Part shown: piece by piece, positions 22,094 to 31,636 of the stretch
How the letters are laid out: each line of letters begins with the position of its first letter
Position numbering within the stretch: position 1 is the first letter of the stretch
Source: Meandrina meandrites
Taxonomy: Eukaryota; Cnidaria; Anthozoa; Scleractinia; Meandrinidae
Direction of reading: 5' to 3'
DNA: 64,000 bases
Assembly: GCA_963693305.1 (NCBI GenBank)
Contig: OY855905.1
Span: 18,353,437 to 18,417,436 of the forward strand
Position numbers and translations under genes: made by a program
Notes under the pieces: model-generated
Seen by the model: only the letters and a program-made list of their open reading frames with translations
Told to the model about the DNA's origin: nothing
Databases searched by the model: none

Positions 22094-22842
22094 TAAAGTG
22101 TGTATGACATGAAAAATATTTTCTGCTTACTTGAAAGGCCTTTTGAAATACAGAAGAATGGTGTTTTTGTTTTCGAAATATCTTTTTTCGTTTCAGAGAT
22201 ATTGACATTTTTGTATTATGCAAATTAGATCAGTGATGACATCATAAGATTTGCAATTAAAAAATGGTAAAATACTGAATGAAAAATATCTCTGGAAATA
22301 TTGAAGCAGTATTCTTGAAACTTGGCACCACAAATGTGCATCACAAAAGGAACAAAATGACACCATTAGTATTGTTGCCATAGCAACCCTTTCAGCTCCA
22401 GTCTCTCTCTGTGAAAAAAACAAATATCCCCATTTGTAACCTCTAAAGCAAGACAAAGGGTCTTGCTGGGAACAGACATAGTTCCCATATTGTCTTAATT
22501 CCCATCATCAGATTGGCTGTGCTAGATGGCTTTTGGTTTAAGACAAAAACTGGGAATTTCAGTTTCTATTGAGACAGCACCAGCGGCAAAACTGTTGCCA
22601 TGGCAACAGCACTAAGGGCGTCATTTTGTTTCTTTGTGATGCACATTTGTGGTGCCAAGTTCCAAGAACACTGCTTTAATAGTTTTAGAGATATCGTTTA
22701 TTCAGTATTTGACCATTTTTTAGTTGCAAACCTTATGACATCATCACTGATCTAATTTGCATAATAGAAAAATGCCATTCTTCTCTATTTCAAAAGGCCT
22801 TTCAAATAAGCAGAAAATATTTTTCATGTCATATACACTTTA
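22094..22842. mobile_element. Fold-back (long inverted repeat) element
   Basis: The left arm 22094-22389 starts TAAAGTGTGTATGACATG. It is the reverse complement of the right arm 22593-22842, which ends CATGTCATATACACTTTA. Divergence is modest and the spacer is about 200 bp. Both arms contain a GTTGCCAT(A/G)GCAAC palindrome near the centre and the words TGATGACATCATAAG / CTTATGACATCATCA. No transposase is present. A transcript would form a long hairpin. It lies in what would be the large intron of the SANT/SAM gene relic. Confidence 0.85.
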
Positions 22843-23035
22843 ACCATCAGATAGATGTCTCTTAAGTGAAATTGGTGCTCAATTTAACTGAGTAAACAAA
22901 TATCAATTACCAAAGCTAAATGATGCTGATGAACATTAAGCATTGACAATGACAATTATCAATGTAAATGTTAATGTGTAAGCTATGGATGCAATCACTT
23001 TCATCATTAACAGTAGCTTTAACCCTTTTATGCCT

Positions 23036-23225
23036 GTAGATTGACAGGGTCATTGCTCAAGGGACCAGAGAGGGATTAAATACAACACTCTTTATTGAAC
23101 AGTGGCAAACAAGTAAACGACATGGTTACGAGCTTTGACCATTTGGTCTCTGCAAGGGATTTTGACTGGTTACCAGAGTTAATGCTATGTTATGTAATTA
23201 TCACGAAGTGTCTCAGTACAGTCCA
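23036..23225 (-). repeat. LTR-like repeat, copy 1
   Basis: TGTAGATTGACAGGGTCATT.. matches 36699-36885 on the same strand. On the minus strand it contains CAATAAAGAGTGTTG, a polyadenylation signal, and ends ..TCTACA. The second copy stands directly upstream (minus-strand sense) of a gag-like frame, so I take both as LTR ends (R-U5 side) of one LTR-retrotransposon family. Here no coding region follows, suggesting a solo or truncated LTR. Confidence 0.55.
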
Positions 23226-23579
23226 CCCCTTCTTGGGTTTAATGGGAGAAATACTCCACGTAGCAATTTCAGGAAAAAGAAAACAAAAGTTTGCTCATGA
23301 GTCCACCCCTTCTTGGAGTGCTTGCTTGTTAAGCTCCTGCTATACCCCTAAGACGATAGACATCTAAGATGAGGAGGTAGGTACCCCTATGTGGTCCACC
23401 TTTCAGTGTAGGTAAAGGCATTGAGTAACAAGAGCTTTGAGTTTACCATGTTGGTTAAGAATGTCTTGGGTATCTGGTGCACTTTGGTTATCTACTTTAC
23501 AAGCTTAAGAAGCCACAAGGTTAAATTTGTCCATAAACACCCCAACCAGATCTCTTGGCCCTTCACTTCATACAAGGAC

Positions 23580-24444
23580 TGGTGAAAAACAGGATACAGA
23601 CAGGAAGACACTGGGACATTTGATGTAGCTGTCTGATCTTTTACTGGTGTGGAGCTGATGGGGTTGAAGTTGCAAGTTTCCTGGCCTTAGAGGTAATCAA
23701 TTTTGTAAAACTCCTCAGCTTCATCTAACGATTTGAAATGCACACTGAGTTGTCTTTGCACTTTGCAATGGCAAGCAGTACCCTAAGAAGAAGAAAAACA
23801 AAGAAAGAAACATGGCCATTAGCTATCGATTGCAGAATGATAGAGTTGAAGTGAAATATACATGCACATATAAAACATATAGTCATGTACAGAGAAATTA
23901 CAGCTACAAGACTGCTCACATCAATACTTTCAACTGTTGATCTAGATTTGGCACTTTTTTTCCTTTTTTAACAAAGCACTATTGAAAAAACAGATCAAAA
24001 CATAACGCATACATTGAACTCACCACTTCTTTGAGATAGGCAAGAATACTGTGAAACAGCTGCAGCGCATCTCTCCCAGAAATCTTTCCTTTGATGAGAT
24101 GGCCAAACATTTGGTCCTTCATGGTACAGAGCAATGAACTGAACCAAGGCAGAGATTTCCTTTTCCTCCCATCTTGCATTGCTTGTACATGTTTTTGCAG
24201 ACATTCTCTGAAGAGATAACATAACGCAAAAGATAAACATCTTTCCTTGTCAATATGATGAATTATTTTTCATGTATATTAACTTTAAAAAAATTAAAAC
24301 AAAACAATTACATACCTCTTTGGAAACATCGTTACTGAAAACAAGAGATTTTCTAGGACTTCCCAAACGTCTCCTCACACTTTTCTGAGGAGGTTTGTTT
24401 GGAGTGTTTCCAGTTGGAGGGCCCAAAGGCCATTTAGAAGACAT
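23580..24444 (-). pseudogene. SANT/Myb-like domain gene relic (three exons)
   Basis: Exon 1 (24444-24316) starts MSSKWPLGPPTGNTPNK and ends KE^ at a GTATGT donor. Exon 2 (24207-24024), after TCTCTTCAG, holds WEEKEISALVQFIALYH and FWERCAAAV, a tryptophan-spaced SANT/Myb-like DNA-binding module. It ends at a GTGAGT donor in phase 1. Exon 3 begins after TTCTTCTTAG at 23782; the frame that continues the domain (TACHCKVQRQLSVHFKSLDEAEEF) is shifted by one base from the splice phase and later meets TAA, after which the same frame stays open and becomes S/T/P-rich. The frame problem and stop mark it as a decaying copy. SAM-like exons downstream (20.8-21.0 kb) may be its 3' end. Such genes are common in cnidarians and may be transposon-derived. 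Confidence 0.5.
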
Positions 24445-25030
24445 ATTTTCCCAATGTGGGCCAAACGAAATGATGACCTGAACACTACAAAAGGTTATTG
24501 AAAGGGAAATGCAACAAACCAAAATCACATAATTATGCTCCAATTGTGCTAAAAAATATTTTGGACTCACACCATATGTTCCCTCCAAATGTGGCAAAAC
24601 AGAGGTGACATCACATAAAAACCCCCAAGTTCAAGTCCGAATTAGACCCTTAAACGGCATGGTCCGCCATGGCCCGCCAAACTTTTCCTTAAGTTCAACT
24701 ATTAAACTCAACTTCTTGAGTTTAAATGTTTAATAAAGATCACTGTTTGTCGTAAAATTGACAAATGATCATCTCTGGCAAACACGTGTGCCGAACTGGT
24801 ATTTCTTTAAATAGAACGATTTTTATCGATTCGTTATGATGCAAAAATTGCTCACCTGAAATTCAAACTTGATCAAAAAGTGACTCAGGTTATTGTTTTA
24901 AACCTGGGAAAAGATCGCGCCTTGATTCTTAGTCGAAGAATTAGTCGAAGAAGACAAGCGTGTCATAACACATCGCGTCAAAACTGTCTGCCATTGCAGG
25001 AAGGATACGATTGGTCGATAGATGTTACAT
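24445..25030. other. Upstream flank of the SANT-like gene
   Basis: AT-rich with no other coding feature. The bases just before the ATG at 24444 on the minus strand (AAAAT ATGT) are compatible with a start context. A promoter cannot be recognised. Confidence 0.35.
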
Positions 25031-25431
25031 GAACTTTGTCCAACTTCGCCTATTATCAGAATATCGATAAGGATGGGATTAAGTTGCCAAATATTGTTTT
25101 GATTAATAAAGCTCTAAGGTTAAGTTGGATTAGTTGCATTAGATTTGTTGCTGACAGGCCAGGCAACTGGAAGAAAATCCCTCAACATTTCCTAGAAAAA
25201 TCTGGTGGAATTGAATTCTCAATAAAATCCCGTTATGATGATAAGAGCTTGGATAAACAAATTCCAGCCTTCTACAGGAATATGTTATTATATTTTAAAG
25301 AATTGAAATGCCTCTGTGATAAAGAAAATAAATAGAAATATGTTTTATTGAACAACAAACTGATTCTTATCGACAAAAAACCTGTGTTTTCAAAGTCTTG
25401 GTATGACAACGATATTGTTACTGGTCAGGAT
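25031..25431 (+). pseudogene. Tx1/L1-type LINE ORF2 C-terminal part, segment 1
   Basis: After the catalytic RT, L1/Tx1 ORF2 proteins have a 'GGLxxPDIxxxNKALKLxWI' block. Here DGIKLPNIVLINKALRLSWI begins near 25072 and is followed by NWKKIPQHFLEKSGG and, past a stop at 25333, by LLNNKLILIDKKPVFSKSWY. The frame is cut at 25431 by the gypsy insertion and resumes at 30138. RT and endonuclease are missing (5' truncation), and at least one in-frame stop is present. It is the host of two later insertions. Confidence 0.7.
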
Positions 25432-25528
25432 TGTTTCACGCTATGGGAGCTTGAGACATGCGAAGCCATGCCTTTAATGCCACCCGCCAAGGATTCTGGG
25501 AGGCCCTAGAAAACTACTTCATATAACA
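25432..25528 (-). repeat. Gypsy 3' LTR (97 bp, internally deleted)
   Basis: It shares both ends with the right LTR (TGTTTCACGC.. and ..ACTTCATATAACA) but lacks about 32 bp present at 30040-30075 of the right copy, just after AGACATG. Other differences are few substitutions. The deletion must post-date insertion or have arisen in reverse transcription. Confidence 0.92.
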
Positions 25529-25539
25529 TCTCCCTTTTT
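25529..25539 (-). promoter_or_regulatory. Gypsy polypurine tract
   Basis: AAAAAGGGAGA on the minus strand lies immediately inside the 3' LTR, the expected place of the second-strand primer. Confidence 0.8.
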
Positions 25540-25716
25540 ATATAACAATAAAAAAAACTGGTAAATAACGCGAAGCAAACTTGAAAATGTTAATCATACA
25601 ATCAGATGAAACAGTCCACAACACACAAGATTAAATTTCTAAATGATTGTTGTTGTTTTTGCTTAAAACTCAACAAATGTTCTCAGTTCAACATAAGAGT
25701 TCATCAAGTTCAGTCT

Positions 25717-26331
25717 CTATGTCACAAAGTCCTTGAATCTCGATGGGCAAACACTGCTTCTCCCGCTTTTCATAACGGTCTGCTGTGGTTGCTGAGTATC
25801 CACATCTTCCGCCACCTTGACCCTTGGCTGAGGACTTTCACGACACTGCATCATTGCCTGTGACTGTTTCGCAGAAGAATCTGCCCAGGTGGGTGGTGAC
25901 TCCACATCAGCGCTTTCGTTCTGCGCACTACTATAGGTGTTCTCAGGTATGGCTGGTGCTTGACTAGGATCTTGACGAATGAACTTACAATTCCGTCTGA
26001 GTAGGCTTCCGCTCTCTGTTTCCATAAGAAAGGAGCGCGATCCAACTTTTGCAACACACAATCCCTTTTTCCATGGAGCTTTAGGGTTTGTTGGCTGAAG
26101 CCTCACTGGTTCTCCTACTTGAAGCTCTGGCAGAGGTGTTGCATGCTTGTCAAATGCCGCTTTGGCCTGCTGTCTCTTCCTTTTGATGTTGTCATAAACT
26201 CCATCAGCCACCTCATGCTTGAGCAATGCTTCAGTTGTCGGGATTGTGGTTCTTGTCCGTCGAGACATCAGGTTTTGGACAGGGCTCAATCCATTGCTGT
26301 CAGGAGTGTTACACCACTCAAGCAACAACAT
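25717..26331 (-). pseudogene. Gypsy integrase C-terminal region
   Basis: The 204-codon minus-strand frame starts with LLLEWCNTPDSNGLSPVQNL, the end of the integrase core of gypsy elements (the 'P..GLSP..LL.GR' block). It continues with RQQAKAAFDKHATPLPELQV and GEPVRLQPTNPKAPWKKG, the C-terminal SH3-like module involved in DNA binding. The tail after ~residue 125 is polar and variable, as usual at the end of pol. It overlaps out of frame with the preceding integrase section, so a frameshift separates them. Confidence 0.8.
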
Positions 26332-27044
26332 CTGCAGATCTTTGTTCTCTTGCTTCGCTTTTGTACAAGGTTCTTTGCAATTTTTACCGCCAATTCAGAC
26401 TTCCTGTTACTTTGGCTATGTAACAGGGAGCTTGTAATGTGCTGGAGTTCCCATTCATGGGCAAACTTGGCAAAAAGCACACTTGTATATTGAGGACCAT
26501 TATCAGTCACCATGTCAGCAATACCATGGCGTGCAAAGTGGTGCTTGGTTGCTTCGATCACTGATTCTGCGGTTGTATCAGCTAACAGATCTAGCTCAAA
26601 GTAGTCGCTGTAGAAGTCCACAGTCACTAAATAGTTCTCACCACCTACAGTGAAGAGATCTTGTCCCACCTTTGACCAAGGAGTTTCAGGAATCTTGTGC
26701 GTCATCAATGGCTCTTTCTGTTGTCTTGCTAGGAAATCATTACACACTTCACAACGTTGGACTTGATCCTTGATTTGTCCTGCCATGCCTGGCCAAAATA
26801 ACACATCGCGAGCTTGGCGTACACAGGCATCAGGACCAAGATGGCTGGAGTGGGCTCTTGCAATCATCTGAGATCTCATTCCATTGAACAAGACTCCATC
26901 TTGAACCGTTAACTCTTCTTTGTAGTTCCAGTACTCACGGTTGCAAACAGGAACTTCCTCTTTGGTCTGTGACCAACCTGTCATAATTGTATTCATAAGA
27001 CTTTGCACTGTTTGATCTGTTGATGGGTACCCTCTGATAAGCAC
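26286..27044 (-). pseudogene. Gypsy integrase zinc-binding and catalytic core
   Basis: The frame contains the HHCC zinc-binding pattern (SSHLGPDACVRQARDVLFWP, then CEVCNDF) near residues 65-105. The catalytic core has VTVDFYSDYFELD (first Asp), ADMVTDNGPQYTS (second Asp) and SELAVKIAKNLV (Glu). The family's 'NG' before the Glu block is replaced (QSNRKSE). It is followed out of frame by the C-terminal module at 25717-26331. Integrase inserts the cDNA into chromosomal DNA; this copy is broken. Confidence 0.88.
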
Positions 27045-27606
27045 ATGTAATCAACCTGATTGATGTCAGCAATCTCTTCGAACAACTGCTGCTCTTGGCT
27101 CAACTGGAAGATTTGATACTCTGGGACGCTTTCATGTTTGCTGTGATCCACTTGAAGATATGCTGTGCTTAACATATCTGCAATGTACGTCTGTGATCCA
27201 GGAAGGTACTTCACATGAAGATTTACTTCTGCAACCAAAGGAGCATCCGCTGCAACCGTTTAGGTGCGGAGTGTAAAGTTTTCTGAAATATTGGTACTAA
27301 TGGCTTGTGGTCTGTCTCCACTGTCATTAGATCTCGACCTTGCAAATACTGATTGAAACGGTTGCACGCAAAGACCATAGCCAAACACTCTTTCTCTATT
27401 TGAGCATATCGACGCTCCACAGCTAACAATGACCTCGAGGCAAATGCTACTCGTTGCCCGTTCTGGAGTAGAGTGGCTCCTAAGCCGGACTCTGATGCAT
27501 CACACTGGATTGTGGTCTCACTAACTATGTCACAGTACCTAGGACTGGGGTGGAGCTGATCATATTCTTGATAGTTTGAAATGCTTCTTCTTGCTGACTT
27601 TCCCAC
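26993..27606 (-). pseudogene. Gypsy RNase H region
   Basis: Two overlapping frames (27606-27223, 27238-26993) hold TIQCDASESGLGATLLQNG (first Asp), RRYAQIEKECLAMVFAC (Glu), and ETDHKPLVPIFQK (Asp), the RNase H motifs of gypsy pol. The linker NLHVKYLPGSQTYIADMLS follows. The break near 27230 shifts the frame. It degrades the RNA strand during reverse transcription in intact elements. Confidence 0.85.
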
Positions 27607-28522
27607 GTGAATATGTTGTTCTTCTCTGTTAGCATGCGCAGAGGTTCAGACACTTCAGAGAGGGTTGGTATGAATCTGGAAAGGTAGGTGACACATCCTA
27701 GAAGGCGCTGAACTGCTCTTTTGTCGTCTGGTCGTGGCATGTTTACAATTGCGTCCACCTTTAAGGGGTCTGGTTTGAGTCCTTCTGATGTAAACAAATG
27801 TCCCATGTAAGGGACTTGGTCTAACCTTATCCTCAGCCTCTTCTTGTTCAGCTTCAGGTTAACCTTGCGTGCACGATCCAGTAGGGATAGTAAGTTGCTG
27901 TCATGATCTGCTAGAGCATCTTCAATAGTTTCTCCACTGCCATAACACAGGATGTCATCTGCCATTACCTCTACACCATTTAACCCGAGAGTGCCTCATT
28001 CTGATGATGCTGGTATTCTTCAGGCGCACTGCTGATACCTTGCGGCATTCTCAAGTATTGGTACCGGCCAAATGGGGTCCAGAATGTCGTGAGGAGAGAG
28101 CTCTCTTTGTCAAGCTTCACTTGATGAAAACCATCTTTTGCATCCAGGACAGTGAATACCTTAGCTTTGGCTAGCTTTGGTAACACCTCTTCGACAGTAG
28201 GCATTTGGTACTTCGGCCTTTTAATAGCTCTATTGAGATCTCATGGATCTATACACACCCGTAGCTTTCCGGGTTTCTGCATGGCTACTAGGCTGCTTAT
28301 CCAATCTCTTGGCTCGGTTTCTCTGACAATGATACCATGTTTTTCCATTTTGGCAACTTTTTCCTTTAGCCTTGCTTTGAGAGGCACTGGAACCTGTCGG
28401 GGAGCATTCTGAACAGGTTTGAAGTCTGGATCCACTTCTATATGGTATTCACCTGGTAAACAGCCCAAACCAGTGAAAACATCATCATAATCTCTCATGA
28501 GGTTATCAAATGAGAGGTTCAT
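27525..28522 (-). pseudogene. Gypsy reverse transcriptase region
   Basis: Three minus-strand frames together cover the RT. 28522-28241 has APRQVPVPLKARLKEKV and DWISSLVAMQKPGKLRVCID. 28204-27980 has VFTVLDAKDGFHQVKLDKES (first Asp) and PFGRYQYLRMPQGISSAP. 27965-27525 opens with VMADDIL, the YxDD box in its VADD-type form, and continues with VPYMGHLFTSEGLKPDP and the thumb. Stops at 28240 and 27979 and frame changes disable it. Confidence 0.9.
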
Positions 28523-28764
28523 ACTGTTTGCTGTTCGACAAATGTATATGCTGGTCTGATCCTAGAGATATCCAACCTTGTTTAATGCAAGTGTTGCCAT
28601 CAATGATGGGCCAAGGTGCACTTTCCAAGATGTCAAAGGGTACTTTGCATTTCGGGCCACTATTTAAGCTCACTGGCTCACTGGCTCACTGTAAAGGTGT
28701 AAGATCCTAATGGCTCAACCACACGCCCATCGTACAACCTTATTTTTCCACCAGGGGGGCCCAG

Positions 28765-29130
28765 CTAGACTTCACCGCTCTGCAGTATGTTTAGGAGATC
28801 TGTATAGGAGATTGCGCTGCATGTTGTTCCAGTGTCCTGCTGAGTTGTGACAATAGGGGTGTACTCAGTATGAAACATAAGTGGTACCATGAAAGACAAA
28901 CAGCCAGCATTACTGTTAACCACTCCCACTCGTTCAGTAACAAAGATGGAATCATCTGACTCGGTTCCTGAACCACATTCTGATGTGCTGCTGTCTTCAT
29001 CTGTATCTTCTTGTGTTGCGCTTGTTTGATGTACTTTGTTGGTCGAAGGACTTGGGGTACACTTCTGTCCCTTGCACTTCACAGCAAAATGTCCCTGTCT
29101 GCCACACTTAAGACAAGTCTTGCCTGACAC
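28765..29130 (-). pseudogene. Gypsy gag zinc knuckle and protease
   Basis: The frame contains CLKCGRQGHFAVKC, a CX2CX4HX4C nucleic-acid-binding knuckle, then an acidic serine-rich linker, then QQDTGTTCSAI, the aspartic-protease DTG triad. A stop at 28765 cuts the protease about 20 residues after the active site, and the sequence up to the RT start (28522) is disrupted in all frames. Confidence 0.82.
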
Positions 29131-29166
29131 AGGGCATTTAGCTCTATCGTAAGGGTGATTTGTGCC

Positions 29167-29720
29167 TCAAAACTTGCATGGGACGTTAGGGGTCATTTTG
29201 TCCTGCTGACCTTGTTTTGATTTCTTGCCATGGCCACGACGACTGCGCTTTGTGTTTTTGTTTGCAACATGGACCATATTTTGAGGGTCTGGTACTGCCT
29301 CTTTTAACTGCTCTTTGTGAATTCTTGACAGTTCACTTGCTTTAAGGGCTTCTATGCACCTTGTCAAACCAGGAACCAGACGTTCCCTAAGTAGCCTGTC
29401 ACGAGTGCTTGAATCTCGAGTGCCAATAACTAATCTATTACAGATTAAACTTTCACGTAGACCCTCAAATTCACATGATTCTGCCAGCCGGCAAAGTCTC
29501 ACAACATACTGATCGATAATCTCATGTTCAGCTTGATTGGCAAATCCAAACTTGACCCTTTCAAACAACAAATGTTACTGGGCATAAAATGGTCGCCTAA
29601 AGTGGTCAGAATCTTTTCTGGGTCTTTCTTATCTTCAACGGTTAGGGTAGTTAGACTGTTCATCACTTTAACACAATCCATTCCCATCACACTACACAAT
29701 GCACCAGCCTGTACTTCCTT
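29167..29720 (-). pseudogene. Gypsy gag capsid region
   Basis: Minus-strand frames 29699-29499 and 29571-29167 carry EHEIIDQYVVRLCRLAESC, LICNRLVIGTRDSSTRDRLL and LTRCIEALKASELSRI, a helical capsid-like gag region seen in gypsy elements. It ends in a basic stretch (KRSRRGHGKKSKQG) before the zinc knuckle. A frameshift near 29540 splits it. Confidence 0.75.
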
Positions 29721-29994
29721 AGATTTCTTGTTTAACTCGGTGGCAGTGACATAATATTGGTAGAGACATCATCCTTCACAATCAAAGGCTGTGGTGGCGG
29801 AATAGAGTACACTGACATGATGAATGAAAAGCTTTGTACTCACGGTTCCTATGCTTTCGAAAGCCAAAATTCAATATGGCGACTTCGGAGCTTCCATGTG
29901 CTTGATGGGTACACTGCAACAACGAACCAACTTGCGGTGAAATTGTTCTCTTCACACTTGTCTACTGCTAATGAACGTGTTTCTTGGCTTTGTT

Positions 29995-30008
29995 CACTTC
30001 TGACACCA
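29995..30008 (-). promoter_or_regulatory. Gypsy primer-binding site (tRNA-Leu type)
   Basis: TGGTGTCAGAAGTG on the minus strand starts directly after the 5' LTR. It is complementary to a CCA-ending acceptor arm of the animal tRNA-Leu kind (..CTGACACCA), which I recognise from general knowledge. This confirms element orientation and LTR end. Confidence 0.8.
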
Positions 30009-30137
30009 TGTTTCACGCTATGGGAGCTCGAGACATGTGAGAAGGCAATTAAACAAACACACTTTGTATGGAAGCCATGCTTTTAATGCCACCCGCCAAG
30101 GATTCTGGGAGGCCCTAGAAAACTACTTCATATAACA
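30009..30137 (-). repeat. Gypsy 5' LTR (129 bp)
   Basis: TG..CA-bounded, unusually short for gypsy elements. It matches the left LTR over its whole length apart from the ~32-bp deletion there. Confidence 0.92.
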
Positions 30138-30284
30138 AGGATCTATTAAAAGATGATGTCACAGTAATGACTTACAAGGACTTCTGTGAGAAGTATAGTA
30201 ATGTTAAATTGATCTTTCTTCAGTTCTATCGGATGACATCACCAATTCCAAAACGCCCTTTTATTTCAGGGAAAATATTGACAA
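30138..30284 (+). pseudogene. Tx1/L1-type LINE ORF2 segment 2
   Basis: The LINE frame resumes here: LLKDDVTVMTYKDFCEKYS and LIFLQFYRMTSPIPK fit the 'LL...G.FLSF.EF...Y.....FL.Y..L..AIP' section after the 'KPVF..W' block at 25.4 kb. The stretch ends at 30284 with TTGACAA, the left target duplication of repeat S copy 2. Confidence 0.7.
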
Positions 30285-30775
30285 ATCAAAGATCTCTTCG
30301 AGATTCAACTATTTCGCATGGAGTATGCGTTGGGGAAATGTTAGTATTGAAAGCGATTTGTGATGCATTAACCCATTGACTCGCAGTCCAGAAGGCTTTT
30401 ATTAGCGCTTACCCACCCCCCCCCCCAAAAAAAAAAATTCCTGGCTCTTTTACGGCTTTTAACACAAACGTGCGAGTGGGAAAAAATATATCATATGCGT
30501 ACTAAATTCAGACAAACAATTCCTTTGTGAAGTAAACATTTATTACAACTAGACACGCTGAAAGACCAATTCATGGTTTGAAATGTTAATTATCAACCTT
30601 GATAAATTGATCCCAAACCAAACTTGAAGACGGTGAAAAAATTTCTTCACCTCCGCGCGTCATTTTAACAACTCGCAAAAACACGAACTCTTTCTACAAA
30701 ATATAACACTAGTTCGAAACACTCTGGTGAAAGGTAGGCTTTCATTCTGTACAACTGTCACTGACATTTATTTAA

Positions 30776-31600
30776 GGTGGCTTACTACAGTTTTGAGGGG
30801 GTAAATGAGCCCAGCTTTTAACTCTTTAATGAAATGTCCAGAAAGGTTTTAACTTTCACTTATTATTTTTTGTTGCATCGTACAACCAATATATGCAACA
30901 TTTGAGCAATATAGATGCTAATAAACAGCCAAAATGAATATCCGAGTGCTTAAGAGGAGACTGGGCACTAGTAGTTTCAATGGCGTTTTTCTTAAAATCT
31001 GCCCGTATGACCCTACCTCAAAAATTCAGAAAATAGAAATTGGATCAGATAAAACATTCATGTTAAATAAATTAAAAATCTGTAAGACAGATTTTTTGAA
31101 AAATAGGAAAATGTGGTTTTTTGCCTATTTTAAAAATAGCTCAAAATCTGTCTTACAGATTTTTTTAGATTTTGGCAGTTGACGCGATTCACCCCAAAAA
31201 TTTAATTGTGAAAATTTCATTATGGGTCGTACGGTAGGTTTTTGAGAAATTTTGAGCCGAAGTTAGGTTTTTACGACCTCCGACAAGAATCGAATTGCGC
31301 ATGCCCTTTTATTTGAGCGCGCGTTCGTATGACGCCACACGTTATGAGCGATGAAAAAAGCGAATTAGAACTCCTGTGTCGGTTGTTTATCAACCTATGT
31401 CTAGGATTGTTTTCATCCTATGACATGTCTAAAACCTTCTGAAACTTTCTGAAACGATTAAATTTCGAATAAAGGGTTCAAACTTGTTTTCGTTTTCTTT
31501 AGTGTTGCTCACTAAAGTTTTGCGAGCGCGAGCAATATTGACGTCAGGCAGCTGAATCGTAGCGTACGCTCTTGCCTCGTAAAAACTGTAGTAAGCCACC
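30776..31600. mobile_element. TTAA-flanked TIR element (piggyBac/Kolobok-like, non-autonomous)
   Basis: This 825-bp segment begins GGTGGCTTACTACAGTTTT and ends AAAACTGTAGTAAGCCACC. TTAA is duplicated at 30772-30775 and 31601-31604. Copy 1 of repeat S (about 6030) and the duplicated piece at about 33898 both show the single-TTAA empty site (ATTTATTTAACCACCA). TTAA targeting is a hallmark of piggyBac and Kolobok superfamilies. The short frame 30934-31182 (repeating CTGTAAGACAGATTTTTT / inverse) is not a transposase. Confidence 0.88.
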
Positions 31601-31636
31601 TTAACCACCACCAGCGGTAACTGGGGATAATAATTT

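Larger units (their letters stand above)
25432..30137 (-). mobile_element. Gypsy (Ty3/Metaviridae) LTR retrotransposon, full-length but mutated
   Basis: The 4706-bp element has short LTRs at 25432-25528 and 30009-30137, both TGTTTCACGC..CATATAACA. It is flanked by the 5-bp direct repeat AGGAT (25427-25431 and 30138-30142) within a LINE. Coding direction is minus. A primer-binding site abuts the right LTR and a polypurine tract abuts the left LTR. The order on the minus strand is gag, CCHC knuckle, protease, RT, RNase H, integrase, which is the gypsy order. Many frameshifts and stops make it non-functional. The left LTR has lost about 32 bp relative to the right. Confidence 0.93.

Noticed and set aside
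25432..30137. Active endogenous gypsy element
   Set aside because: Ends are complete but gag, protease, RT and integrase all contain stops or frameshifts.
30285..30330. Helitron origin for repeat S (start TC.., hairpin ATCTC-TTC-GAGAT near the end)
   Set aside because: The opposite end is not CTRR in either orientation, and a 7-bp duplication is present, whereas Helitrons make none.
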